Shown here: positions 15,564-25,047 of the stretch, piece after piece
How the letters are laid out: every line of letters starts with the position of its first letter
How positions within the stretch are numbered: position 1 is the first letter of the stretch
The notes under the pieces: generated by a model
Seen by the model: only the letters and a program-made list of their open reading frames with translations
What the model was told of the DNA's origin: nothing
Databases searched by the model: none
Program-made: the position numbers and the translations under genes
Virus record (IMG/VR): IMGVR_UViG_3300031975_001384
Span: 1 to 30,730 of that record
Source of the DNA: a virus
DNA length: 30,730 bases
Direction: 5' to 3' (one strand)

Positions 15564-18133
15564 TGGCTGAAAAGAAGATAATAGTTGATAAACCAAAAGT
15601 TGGTGATATAAGTCAATATAATTTTGATGATGGGTATTCAACCACTCCACCTAATTATAACGATTCTACAGGTTTACCTGAAAACAATGATAAATTTCAG
15701 AAAAAAGATTTATTTACTAATTGTGTGGGTGATGAACTAAATGAAAAAATAATTGAAGCAAATCTTAAATTTCAAGGTGACCCTTATATCAAAATTGACA
15801 ATTTATATATTTCAAATACTGGTGTGGATGGTACTGTAAAAAGTAATCATGTCTCTGGTTGGATATTTTCTCAAGAAGCTTATGGTGGTGACCCAACAAA
15901 AGACGGATACTCCACAGTAAGAGATAAAATGAAAGATGAGTGGAAATTTTATTCAAGTGGTTTTGGTAGTCAAGGTGAGGGTTCTGATATTGGAAATATT
16001 ACTAATGTTGAGGGTATTCCAATCGTATCTAACTTTGGTATAGAGGCTTCTCAAATTATATTGGGTGATTTTACAGGAAAAACTATTGATTTTAATGATG
16101 ATGGTGGTTTAGATGCTTTCAAACTTGACCCGATGGAATCAGGTGAAGGTGATACCCTTCCCCCAACTCAAACAACTATATTTAATGAACAACAATACAA
16201 TCCTATCTATATTGTTATTTATATGAGAGGACATAAAAAAGTAGCTTGGCCCGTAAATACAGATGAAAGAAAAAGAAGATATGATATTTTCAAAATAAGT
16301 AGTGATGATTTGTTTGAACGGGTAGGTGACAATTTTATTGGTAAGGTATATGAAACTAACTTTATTGGTGCAACAAAATCAAAAACTGGTGAAGGTGGAG
16401 GCGGAGCTACACAAGCTGCTTGGAAAGTAACTTCACTTAATTTGAGTATTAATACATCAGCTGGAGTTAAAAATAATTTTTCTGATGTTTCTAATTATAA
16501 AGAATTTATAAACCAAGTTTTACCTAAATCTAAAATAGATGAAAATATTTTTAATAGTGTTCAATGGTTAAGTTCTTTAAATCCAGCTACACAACTTGAT
16601 AATAATCAAATTCCTGGAGCAAATGAAACATTAGAAAGACATATTGATTTTATACCTTTTACATCATTTGGATTTAGTCAAAACAATCAACTTGCTAATA
16701 ATTATATAGATTTACAAACTTATAATAATGATTTTGATTTAATTATGAAATCATCAAGTCCATTAAATGTAACATTTAATATTGATGTAAAAGGAATTGA
16801 TGGAAATAATTTAACAACTTCAGATACATTTTATTATTATTTTGTAATTGATTGGAATGATACTGAGGAAAAATTTAAAACAATAGAAAATTGGTTAGAT
16901 TCAAAACCAGAAAATGCATTTGATTATTTAGAAAAACAAAATGAAAATTTATATAAGATTTATTCTACAAGAGATTCAAATACACCAAGCAATGTTTATA
17001 CAACACCTGGAATTAAAAACATAAAATTTATTATGTTAAGTGTATTTGATGGTGATGGTGGAACAGATGATTCTCCAGATTTTGAAGTTGGAAGATGGAA
17101 ACTTTGTACATCAAGAATTTATTTAGATATACCACCAAATCAATATCCTGATTTCTCTGATGTTGGTGGTAGTGATTACACAACACTCCCTTGGCCATTT
17201 ACAACTCCAATTATTAGTGGAGTTAGTGAAAATTCAAAATACAAAAAAAGTATTCAAAATACATTAGGTGGTGGAAAAATAGGTGATTTTGATTTTATTG
17301 ATGAGAGGTTTTTAGTTAATGATTTAGAAAATGATGAAATGGGAAAAAATATAGAAACTATGGATTTAGAACAATGTAGGTATTTCAATCAAAGTTATAA
17401 TATGAATACATTGTTAAACATAGAACCCATTGTACAAGAAATTTTTGATACATACGAAGAGGACTTGCAACCAGTTAATTATTTTTTCAATTTTGGATAT
17501 AATGACCCCGACCTTATAGATTATTATGGACAAGAATATCTTATATCAGCTGAGTATTTAGCCACTTTACCATTTCCACAATATTTAGAAGAATTTGACA
17601 TCGATGGAGATGGTGAGTTAAGTCCAGTAGATGCATCAAGATGGAATAGAGTAGATACACTTGCATTTAGACCTGATATAGCAGCTTTAATCGGAGCACT
17701 CTCCGTTGGTAATAATCCCCCAACTGAATATACTTATCCTGATTATGTTTTTAATTGGAGTAATATAAATGATATACCAAGTGCTCTTATTCCTGAAGGT
17801 GCATCTATAGAATCATTTAAACCATATAATTACATAAATGATAATGAATCAATATATTGGGATGGAGAAACAAATAAATTTTCAGAGGAAAGTTCAGTCG
17901 GACAGATATTTATAGGTGATAACTCAGATTTAGATTTAAAACAAAGTTGTAAGTTAGAACTAAATACTGGTGAGTTAACTGGTAAATCTATTTTGGATAC
18001 AAGTGGTAATTCAAATAAAGGATTATTAATCGGTGACTATAAAGTCAAAAAAGTTAAAAAAGGCCAATTTATGAGAAGAGATTCATTTATAAAAGTTCCT
18101 AAAAAAGTTAGTAATAAAAACGGAGCATTGTAA
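15563..18133 (+). CDS. Giant virion protein with canonical EF-hand/dockerin-like loop, paralogue B
   Basis: An 856-aa structural protein sharing its C-terminal third with the preceding gene: TTPIISGVSENSKYKKS (from about residue 546), GKNIETMDLEQCRYFN, and an end DTSGNSNKGLLIGDY with final NGAL. Upstream is a degenerate PKD-like stretch in which WGDGT is replaced by DWNDTEEKF, followed by VYTTPGIKNIKFIML. Residues 679-690 (DIDGDGELSPVD) fit a canonical EF-hand or dockerin calcium loop, with D679, D681, D683, G684, L686 and D690. The N-terminal 90 residues are polar and probably flexible. It probably forms a calcium-stabilised part of the adhesion apparatus. TAATG overlap couples it to the next gene, and the GGAG in the terminal Gly codon serves as that gene's ribosome binding site. 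Confidence 0.7.
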   Translation: MAEKKIIVDKPKVGDISQYNFDDGYSTTPPNYNDSTGLPENNDKFQKKDLFTNCVGDELNEKIIEANLKFQGDPYIKIDNLYISNTGVDGTVKSNHVSGWIFSQEAYGGDPTKDGYSTVRDKMKDEWKFYSSGFGSQGEGSDIGNITNVEGIPIVSNFGIEASQIILGDFTGKTIDFNDDGGLDAFKLDPMESGEGDTLPPTQTTIFNEQQYNPIYIVIYMRGHKKVAWPVNTDERKRRYDIFKISSDDLFERVGDNFIGKVYETNFIGATKSKTGEGGGGATQAAWKVTSLNLSINTSAGVKNNFSDVSNYKEFINQVLPKSKIDENIFNSVQWLSSLNPATQLDNNQIPGANETLERHIDFIPFTSFGFSQNNQLANNYIDLQTYNNDFDLIMKSSSPLNVTFNIDVKGIDGNNLTTSDTFYYYFVIDWNDTEEKFKTIENWLDSKPENAFDYLEKQNENLYKIYSTRDSNTPSNVYTTPGIKNIKFIMLSVFDGDGGTDDSPDFEVGRWKLCTSRIYLDIPPNQYPDFSDVGGSDYTTLPWPFTTPIISGVSENSKYKKSIQNTLGGGKIGDFDFIDERFLVNDLENDEMGKNIETMDLEQCRYFNQSYNMNTLLNIEPIVQEIFDTYEEDLQPVNYFFNFGYNDPDLIDYYGQEYLISAEYLATLPFPQYLEEFDIDGDGELSPVDASRWNRVDTLAFRPDIAALIGALSVGNNPPTEYTYPDYVFNWSNINDIPSALIPEGASIESFKPYNYINDNESIYWDGETNKFSEESSVGQIFIGDNSDLDLKQSCKLELNTGELTGKSILDTSGNSNKGLLIGDYKVKKVKKGQFMRRDSFIKVPKKVSNKNGAL

Positions 18134-21100
18134 TGCCAGATTTTGAATTTGAATTTAATCAACAAGATAAAGATTTAGTTTTAAACCAAACTGATGGCAC
18201 ATTTGGTGGAGACTCTATGGATAATAGAGATTATATTCGCTTAACCATTTATCCATCAGAAGCTATTAACAACATTGTTACACTTCCAGGTACTGATAAA
18301 CAAGCAATATTTTATTCTTCTTTACATTACACTTCATTTGATATTAATATATCTCCTTTTGGTATTGGTACAGATGTTTTTAATACTTATCCAATTGGTG
18401 GAGATATTAATAATGGTAAAGGTGGTGACTTTAAAATATATAGAACTCTTGATTCAGATGGAAATCCATTACCTAATAGTGATATATATATAAAACCAAA
18501 TGAAATATTTAATGATTTTGAATTACCTCAAGGTGATTACAAAATACAAATTGATTTTTTAAATCAACTTAGACCTTCTGATTTATCTACACATTATAAG
18601 TTTATTATAAAACAAATATCAACTTCAAGAAAAGAAGTTCGTTTAAAAATACTTGATGAACCTATATTAAATGATTCAAATGTTATCACTAATTTAACAA
18701 ATGAATTAAATCAAAATACTGACAACTATCAATTCAAACATGTATTAAATATTGGAACTGGTGACCACAACCCAATAATGAATTATCAATTTGATGCAGT
18801 AACTGATGGTAAAGATAATCAATCAATCATTTTAAAACTCTATGAACCATTACCAACTAATGTTGGAAACTTATCAATGGTTACTATTGAGAGGGAAGTT
18901 TTAACAACACAAATTCAAGACATATTTTATTTCTCTGATGTACCCGATGTTTTCTTCGGTGATGGGTTAAATTCACAACCACAATCAGATTGGATAAATC
19001 CTGATGGTAGTGATTTAGGATTTCAAAGTTTAGATGAAATAGCTATATCTTCATCTATTGGTGATATTGAAGTTGACTCCTTAATATCATCAAGTGACTA
19101 TGGTTATCCAAATTTAAATACAGACTTTAATGAATTTAAAAATCATACACATTTTGGTTCGGCTAAAAAGAAACTACAAAACTTTAAAACAAAAGTTGAA
19201 ACCATTCAAGGATATTATTCTGATATATCAAGTTCATTATCAAGTGATGGGGTAGCTATTAGTGGTGACTCAACTTTTTTAGTTCAAAAAAGAAAAAATT
19301 TATTTGATAAAATTAATCAAGAAATTAAAACATTTACACCTTATGAGAAATTTCTATACTACGATGCTCAAAGTGAATCAACAGCATCAGCTCCATCTTT
19401 AAAAAATTATGCACCCTCAACTCCAGTAGGACCAAAACATGATGGTATTGAATTAAATCAATATGATGGATTCAATGTTGTATATCAAAGAACAAATGAT
19501 ACAGCAAGTATAAGTGCAGCTGGAATCACTCCGGGTTCACAACAATGGGTTGCTTTAACTCAAGATTTATATGATGTTCAAAGTAAACCATTTTTTAATT
19601 ATAGTAGTTCAGTTTATTTGTCTTTTGTAATGAAAGGTGATGAAACTATAGATTATTCTATGGGAGCTACAAAAGAATTACAATGGGATCAGTTTGGAAT
19701 GACAACTACTGGAAATGGACTTGGTGTACCATTACCAAAAAGTTCTCAATTTAGAGAAAGACTTTTACAACCATCAATTACAGGAAGTGAATATAAAAGA
19801 TTTATTTATCATTCTTCAATGTCATATTGGATACCAAAAGAAAATATAGATTTTGCGGATATACCAACAAATGGAGGTGGAGAAACACTTGATGATAGCT
19901 CTATAACTCTTTTACATGGAAGTGTTAAAGCAGGTTCTTATCAAGTTAAAGACTCTACTGGTAAATATCCAACAACTGTTGTAACTCAAAGTGGAGCTCC
20001 ATTTAAAGGTTCTTGTATGCCGGCTGGTGAATTATTTAGAATTTATTTTAGAGGAGATTTGGGTGGAATAACATCATCATTTATGACTGATGTAAGAGTA
20101 ACATTAAAAGACCCAAGAGATGTTTTACCATTTGATAATGTGTTTAAAACAACTTCTAATGAATGGACTACTTGGTATAACAATGCTTTAACACAAGCAG
20201 AAAACTTTGATACCAATAACATTCATTCATTTGAAAACAATTTACCTCTTTACATTCAAGAAAGTTCTGATTATGATGAAATGAAAGATTTTCTTGCATT
20301 ACAAGGTGAACAATATGATTTAATTAGAAACCATATCGATTCGGTAGGAACAATCCATAACAGAGGATATAAAAAAACAAATTCACCACCTGATAACACA
20401 TTACCAATGTTGTTATCTAATATGGGTTGGCAAGCTATAAATCCATTTGAAGGTAATTTAACAGAAACATTGGGAAGTTATTTAAGTGGTGTTACTTCAA
20501 TTGATGATATTAAAAATAATACTTGGAGAAAAACTCTAAACAATTTATTATACATTTATAAATCAAAAGGAACAAAAAATTCAGTAAGAGCATTATTGAA
20601 CACATATGGTTATCCACCTGATGTTTTAAATTTTCAAGAATTTGGTGGAGCAGTTGAATCATCTAATAATGGTGGTGACAATCCATTAAATAATGATAAT
20701 GTACCTACTAGTGGTAATATTGATACTGATTTAAATTTATCTACTGGAAGTTTTAATTTTACTACTCAAAAAAGAAAATTATACAATTATAGAATTGGTG
20801 GAAACTTTCAAAAAGTTATCCACACAGAACACTATAGAAATAATGCACCGATAAATACTATTGAATTTGTCTATAAACATGTAAAATCTACAAAAGACCA
20901 ACAAATTGTTACGAAAGCTGCTCATGCGACTCTTGATACTGAATTATTTGATTTAAGATTAATACCAAGTTCGGATGGTGCTAGTTCATCATTTGAATTT
21001 AGATTAAATAATTCAAACACAGGATCTTTCGAAATTGCTGACAATGCTGTTTCAATGTCAACTAATTTTTTAAATATGAACGATGGACAATTATGGAATG

Positions 21101-23127
21101 TGATGTTACAAAGAATGACATCAAGTATAAGTGGTAGTGGAATTAATGAATATAGATTACATACAGCTTTACAAGATGGTAGTTCTATAAAAACATATGG
21201 TTATGTTACAATGTCTGTTAGTGGTGGATTAACAGCTGATAGTAATTTTTATGCAAACCAAAATTGGCCTGGTACAGGTTCTTTTGTATCAATTGCAACT
21301 ATTGGTAACTTAAATTTTGGTGGTAGATTTAATCCAGAGGTTGCGTCTACAAATCCTGAAATGACAGGTTCCCTAGCAGAAATCAGAGGTTGGTCAACAG
21401 TATTAAGTGCATCTAAATTTAGACAACATACATTGAATAAATTTTCTATTGTTGGTAATACAATATTATCACATTGTAAAGAATTAGTATATCATTATAA
21501 ATTAAATGAAAATTACGGACAACAAACTGATACTGAATCAGGAAGTGGTGCAGTTCATTCAATATCATCATCAACTCAAAATATGACAATAGTTGATTCA
21601 GCACACGAATTTGGAAACTATAATTTATCTAAACAAGCTCATATATTTTTAACAAGTTCTGTTTATGGTTTTGATATTATTGATATTATTCAACCAACTC
21701 TACAAGATAATATCAGTTTACAAAATGATAATAATATTATAATAAATCCAAATAATACAATAGTCGGTAATTTAAATCCAAATCAAAGTGCCGTGTTACC
21801 ACTAACAGATAAATCAAGTGGAAAACCAATATTAAACATATCACCTAAATTAGAATTATATCGTTCACCTCAAAATTTTGTTAATGATTTTATAATAGAT
21901 AAAATTGGTGGATTTAACTTAGAAAATAAATATGGAAATCCATTAAATTTTTACTCTCAATCATACGATGAATTTGACACATTTAGAAAAGAATTTTTCG
22001 ATTGTTATGATATTAAAATAGATGTTAACAAATTCGTAAGGTCTCACCAGTCAATGTTTAATCATTCATTAAGTGAGGGTTTAAAACAAGTAGTACCAGC
22101 TCGTTCAACATTTAGTGATAAAAATTCAAACTTTGGTGTAGAGATAAAACCAACTATTTTAGAAAAACAAAAATATGAACACCATGACTATTCAATTGAA
22201 ACGAATCCAAATACTGGTATTGGTACTATTGATGTTGATTCGATTACACATGTTCCTACTTCAAATTATGAGACAATAAAAGAAGGAACAATACAAGGGG
22301 CTCCGACATCTGTTGGTTCTTATGAAGTACCTTATACTGATACTATAAGTTTAGGTAATTCTTATGTTACAAGTAGTGGGTATTTAAAAGATGCACCTAC
22401 TAAAAATCATAATCAAGTACCATTTTTACAACCAGGTGGTTATGTAACTACAATTGAAAATCCATATAGTGCTTCAATATCACCATTACCAACTTATGGG
22501 GGTTCAACTGTTGTTCTTTCTAAAGATGGAACTATTGATTATGCTTCAAGAGTAAATGAATCTTATAAAAGTGTACATAAAGATTGGGGGAGAACTAATA
22601 ATGATGTCCAACATATAAATTTTGCAGCTCCAACTGCTTCAGATGGTACTTTTAATACATATCATATAGATACGAGAGTTGTTTTTCACGCTATAGGTGA
22701 CCACGAACATTATTCCTCTTCAGCTCAATCTGGTGGTCAAGATAATTTTTCAAATAGTGGTAGATTTCATAATAGATTAATAATAGATACAGATTTTCAT
22801 GCAGATGTAACCTATGATAGTAAAAACTTTGGATTAGGTACAGGAATTGTAACTGGAAGAATGATGGGTAAAACAAGATATTTTTCTACTGGTTCTGATG
22901 GAAATATTATACTACCATCAAATCATATTGCTAAATTTAGTTATCCATTTAAAGAAAGAATGGTTGATGGAACACAAAATTTAAATCCAGGTACATTAGA
23001 TGTTCAACACGAAGATTATTCAACATCTTCATTTTATAGAGTTAAAGTAACTGGTGGTGAAACTTCAATATATGTTAAAGGAACAAGTAATCCATCAAAG
23101 GATGATAATGATAATATCATCTATTAA
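18133..23127 (+). CDS. Giant virion protein, gp7/P2-gpI-like region plus LamG-like domain
   Basis: The largest gene, 1664 aa, probably a baseplate wedge/fibre-connecting or host-contact protein. Residues about 700-840 show a pattern shared by P2 gpI-type tail proteins: LALQGEQYDLIRNHIDSVGT, then LPMLLSNMGWQA, WRKTLNNLLYIYKSKGT and SVRALLNTYGYPPD (KGT at about 812-814). Residues about 890-1125 look like a LamG/concanavalin module (APINTIEFVYKHVKS, then GSLAEIRGWSTVLSASKF, LVYHYKLNENYG). After that comes SEGLKQVVPARSTFSDKNSN (about 1316-1335) and a Ser/Thr/Gly-rich, beta-rich C-terminus. Its size and position late in the wedge gene order make it a candidate functional counterpart of T4 gp7 (1032 aa), but overall similarity to gp7 is not evident. 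Confidence 0.65.
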   Translation: MPDFEFEFNQQDKDLVLNQTDGTFGGDSMDNRDYIRLTIYPSEAINNIVTLPGTDKQAIFYSSLHYTSFDINISPFGIGTDVFNTYPIGGDINNGKGGDFKIYRTLDSDGNPLPNSDIYIKPNEIFNDFELPQGDYKIQIDFLNQLRPSDLSTHYKFIIKQISTSRKEVRLKILDEPILNDSNVITNLTNELNQNTDNYQFKHVLNIGTGDHNPIMNYQFDAVTDGKDNQSIILKLYEPLPTNVGNLSMVTIEREVLTTQIQDIFYFSDVPDVFFGDGLNSQPQSDWINPDGSDLGFQSLDEIAISSSIGDIEVDSLISSSDYGYPNLNTDFNEFKNHTHFGSAKKKLQNFKTKVETIQGYYSDISSSLSSDGVAISGDSTFLVQKRKNLFDKINQEIKTFTPYEKFLYYDAQSESTASAPSLKNYAPSTPVGPKHDGIELNQYDGFNVVYQRTNDTASISAAGITPGSQQWVALTQDLYDVQSKPFFNYSSSVYLSFVMKGDETIDYSMGATKELQWDQFGMTTTGNGLGVPLPKSSQFRERLLQPSITGSEYKRFIYHSSMSYWIPKENIDFADIPTNGGGETLDDSSITLLHGSVKAGSYQVKDSTGKYPTTVVTQSGAPFKGSCMPAGELFRIYFRGDLGGITSSFMTDVRVTLKDPRDVLPFDNVFKTTSNEWTTWYNNALTQAENFDTNNIHSFENNLPLYIQESSDYDEMKDFLALQGEQYDLIRNHIDSVGTIHNRGYKKTNSPPDNTLPMLLSNMGWQAINPFEGNLTETLGSYLSGVTSIDDIKNNTWRKTLNNLLYIYKSKGTKNSVRALLNTYGYPPDVLNFQEFGGAVESSNNGGDNPLNNDNVPTSGNIDTDLNLSTGSFNFTTQKRKLYNYRIGGNFQKVIHTEHYRNNAPINTIEFVYKHVKSTKDQQIVTKAAHATLDTELFDLRLIPSSDGASSSFEFRLNNSNTGSFEIADNAVSMSTNFLNMNDGQLWNVMLQRMTSSISGSGINEYRLHTALQDGSSIKTYGYVTMSVSGGLTADSNFYANQNWPGTGSFVSIATIGNLNFGGRFNPEVASTNPEMTGSLAEIRGWSTVLSASKFRQHTLNKFSIVGNTILSHCKELVYHYKLNENYGQQTDTESGSGAVHSISSSTQNMTIVDSAHEFGNYNLSKQAHIFLTSSVYGFDIIDIIQPTLQDNISLQNDNNIIINPNNTIVGNLNPNQSAVLPLTDKSSGKPILNISPKLELYRSPQNFVNDFIIDKIGGFNLENKYGNPLNFYSQSYDEFDTFRKEFFDCYDIKIDVNKFVRSHQSMFNHSLSEGLKQVVPARSTFSDKNSNFGVEIKPTILEKQKYEHHDYSIETNPNTGIGTIDVDSITHVPTSNYETIKEGTIQGAPTSVGSYEVPYTDTISLGNSYVTSSGYLKDAPTKNHNQVPFLQPGGYVTTIENPYSASISPLPTYGGSTVVLSKDGTIDYASRVNESYKSVHKDWGRTNNDVQHINFAAPTASDGTFNTYHIDTRVVFHAIGDHEHYSSSAQSGGQDNFSNSGRFHNRLIIDTDFHADVTYDSKNFGLGTGIVTGRMMGKTRYFSTGSDGNIILPSNHIAKFSYPFKERMVDGTQNLNPGTLDVQHEDYSTSSFYRVKVTGGETSIYVKGTSNPSKDDNDNIIY

Positions 23128-23154
23128 TTTAAATTTGAGTATTTTTTCATTTTA

Positions 23155-23173
23155 TTTATATTTATATATGAAT
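23155..23173 (+). promoter_or_regulatory. Putative late promoter, copy 2
   Basis: This is the second identical copy of TTTATATTTATATATGAAT, in the 76-base spacer between the giant gene and the next virion gene and 30 bases ahead of its ATG. Both copies are on the same strand and at similar distance from strong AGGAG ribosome binding sites of structural genes. An extra TATTTATA overlaps upstream at 23153-23160. Confidence 0.55.
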
Positions 23174-23203
23174 TAAAGTATTTCGAAATTTAGGAGATAA
23201 AAA

Positions 23204-23911
23204 ATGGGATATTTAGATAATTCATCAATTACGGTTGATGCAGTCTTAACAAAAAAAGGTAGAGAAATTTTAAAAGATGGTGGTAATTTAAATATCACAT
23301 CATTCACATTATCAGACACTGGAGTAGATTATTCTTTATGGAATCCAAGTCACCCAAGTGGTTCATCACATTATGGTGAGGCTATTGAAAACTTACCAAT
23401 GTTAGAAGCTAGTGTTCATGCAGAATACAATTTAAGAAATAGACTAATAAGTTTAAATCAAAATACAGTTGCTATTCCTGCTTTAGTATTAGGAAATTTA
23501 GATTCGGCTGGAGGAACAATAAAAACTTTTAACGAAGGTGGTGAAGGTACTGGTAATATATCTATAAAATTAGTAGGTTATACACCAGCTGGTAATGTAA
23601 CTGGTTTTCAATATTACTTTGTTATTCAAGACCCAACACTTATCTCTACAAATGCTTCAAGTATGGGTGGAGTAAGTGGAACAAGTAGACAATTTTTACA
23701 AGAACAAGATATTCCATCCGCTCAACAATATGGATTTAATGGTGGGGGTTTTACAATAACTCCAATTCAACAAGATGTTGTTGGTAGACAAACAAATGTT
23801 TATGTAGTTCATAGAGAAACTGGTGCTTACAATTCATTTACTGTAATAAACAACATTACTAAAAACCAAAGACAAATATTAGAAACAGGTGGTATTGGTT
23901 CTACCAATTAA
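23204..23911 (+). CDS. Virion structural protein, first gene of second late unit
   Basis: A 235-aa protein with no signal or membrane segment, beta-rich with Gly/Asn/Thr turns. The N-terminus MGYLDNSSITVDAVLTKKGR followed by EILKDGGNLNITSFTLSDTG and later HYGEAIENLPMLEA resembles, from memory, a family recurring in marine phage structural clusters; I cannot name its role. It has a dedicated putative late promoter and a strong TAGGAGA site, which suggests high expression, and it precedes two more virion-type genes. Tail, neck or fibre-base protein are all possible. Confidence 0.7.
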   Translation: MGYLDNSSITVDAVLTKKGREILKDGGNLNITSFTLSDTGVDYSLWNPSHPSGSSHYGEAIENLPMLEASVHAEYNLRNRLISLNQNTVAIPALVLGNLDSAGGTIKTFNEGGEGTGNISIKLVGYTPAGNVTGFQYYFVIQDPTLISTNASSMGGVSGTSRQFLQEQDIPSAQQYGFNGGGFTITPIQQDVVGRQTNVYVVHRETGAYNSFTVINNITKNQRQILETGGIGSTN

Positions 23912-23929
23912 TAATTAGGAGATAAATAA

Positions 23930-25036
23930 ATGGCAATCGCAGGCGGAAATATAACATTAGATTCAACGGAAGGAATGGATAAAATTTCTCAAACAGAGAA
24001 AGTAACTTCTCCATATTTTTCAGATGGTTCAACCACATTAGCTGCTGCTAATATAGTTTCATCATCTTTAACAGATACAAATGAAACTTACTTTTTTGGA
24101 ATATCAAATTCCACAACACCAACTGTTGAAGAATTTAATGTTGCTTTCGGTAGTACACGGGGTTATGGTTCAAATGATGATGCTAACGCAATTAAAGCTC
24201 CAACGGATGCTATTTATAAACAATATGCTAATTTACTTCTGGCTCCTACAGAGGTAACTGGTGGATTTTTTATCTCATCTCCTGGTTCAGGTGGTGCTAT
24301 AACAACTGGTAAAGACACGGAAATATTTGTTCTTTCTGCAAGACGCTCTAATATGAAAGATAGAATTAATAAAGGAACTTGGACTATCGCTCTTAGTGGT
24401 TCTAATACAGCTGGAACTGCAGGTGCTACACTACTTGAATTAACAGATGACAGTGTAAATAGTAATCCAACTGCTACTCCGGCTGGTGATAGATATAATA
24501 TCGTGAGTGGTTCTGCTGGAACTGTTGTAACAGGTCATGAAGCTACTGTGAAAAATTATGGTTTCTTTTATCCTGATATGGGAATTATGGTATTAAGTCA
24601 ACAAGAATTATCTGCTTCAATACCTGGTAAGGGTGCTGATATTAATGATCCAGTTGTTTTTGATGAAGCTACACATAAAGGATTTTCAACTGGTACAGGT
24701 GTAGATGCAAATAAAAAATTCGCACTTAGATTTATAAATTGTTTACAACCAACTGGTGCTAAACTTACATTCAGAGATGAAGAAGACCAAGTAAGTGCTC
24801 AATATTTTTGTAGAGTTAGAAGTGGACAAATGAACTTCTCAAACAACCCAACATATGTTTCTGGTTCATTAAATGAATTAAGACAAAAAACTATGAAAGG
24901 TAATCCATCAACATTTATCTCATCAGTTCAATTATATAATAATGCTGGTGACATAGTTGCAGTTGGTAATCTTTCAACACCATTAAAGAAAAACTTTAGT
25001 TCAGAAGCTACTATAAAAGTTAAACTAACTTATTAA
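23930..25036 (+). CDS. Virion structural protein, paralogue of the following gene
   Basis: A 368-aa beta-rich protein, rich in Ser, Thr, Gly and Asn. The C-terminal half contains KNYGFFYPDMGIMVLSQQEL, then LTFRDEEDQVSAQYFCRVRS and MNFSNNPTYVSGSL, ending SSVQLYNNAGDIVAVGNLS and a final IKVKLTY. The same order of elements appears in the next gene, so the two are probably ancient duplicates. It shares strong TAGGAGATAAA translation signals with the upstream virion gene and lies 18 bases after it. A role as a repeated structural subunit (tail, baseplate or fibre) is likely, but the exact place in the virion is unknown. Confidence 0.7.
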   Translation: MAIAGGNITLDSTEGMDKISQTEKVTSPYFSDGSTTLAAANIVSSSLTDTNETYFFGISNSTTPTVEEFNVAFGSTRGYGSNDDANAIKAPTDAIYKQYANLLLAPTEVTGGFFISSPGSGGAITTGKDTEIFVLSARRSNMKDRINKGTWTIALSGSNTAGTAGATLLELTDDSVNSNPTATPAGDRYNIVSGSAGTVVTGHEATVKNYGFFYPDMGIMVLSQQELSASIPGKGADINDPVVFDEATHKGFSTGTGVDANKKFALRFINCLQPTGAKLTFRDEEDQVSAQYFCRVRSGQMNFSNNPTYVSGSLNELRQKTMKGNPSTFISSVQLYNNAGDIVAVGNLSTPLKKNFSSEATIKVKLTY

Positions 25037-25047
25037 GATGGGTTACT

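Noticed and set aside
23128-23154. Possible terminator after the giant gene
   Set aside because: Only an A/T palindrome (AATTTAAATT) and a short T run are visible, with no GC-containing stem. It is not convincing as an intrinsic terminator.
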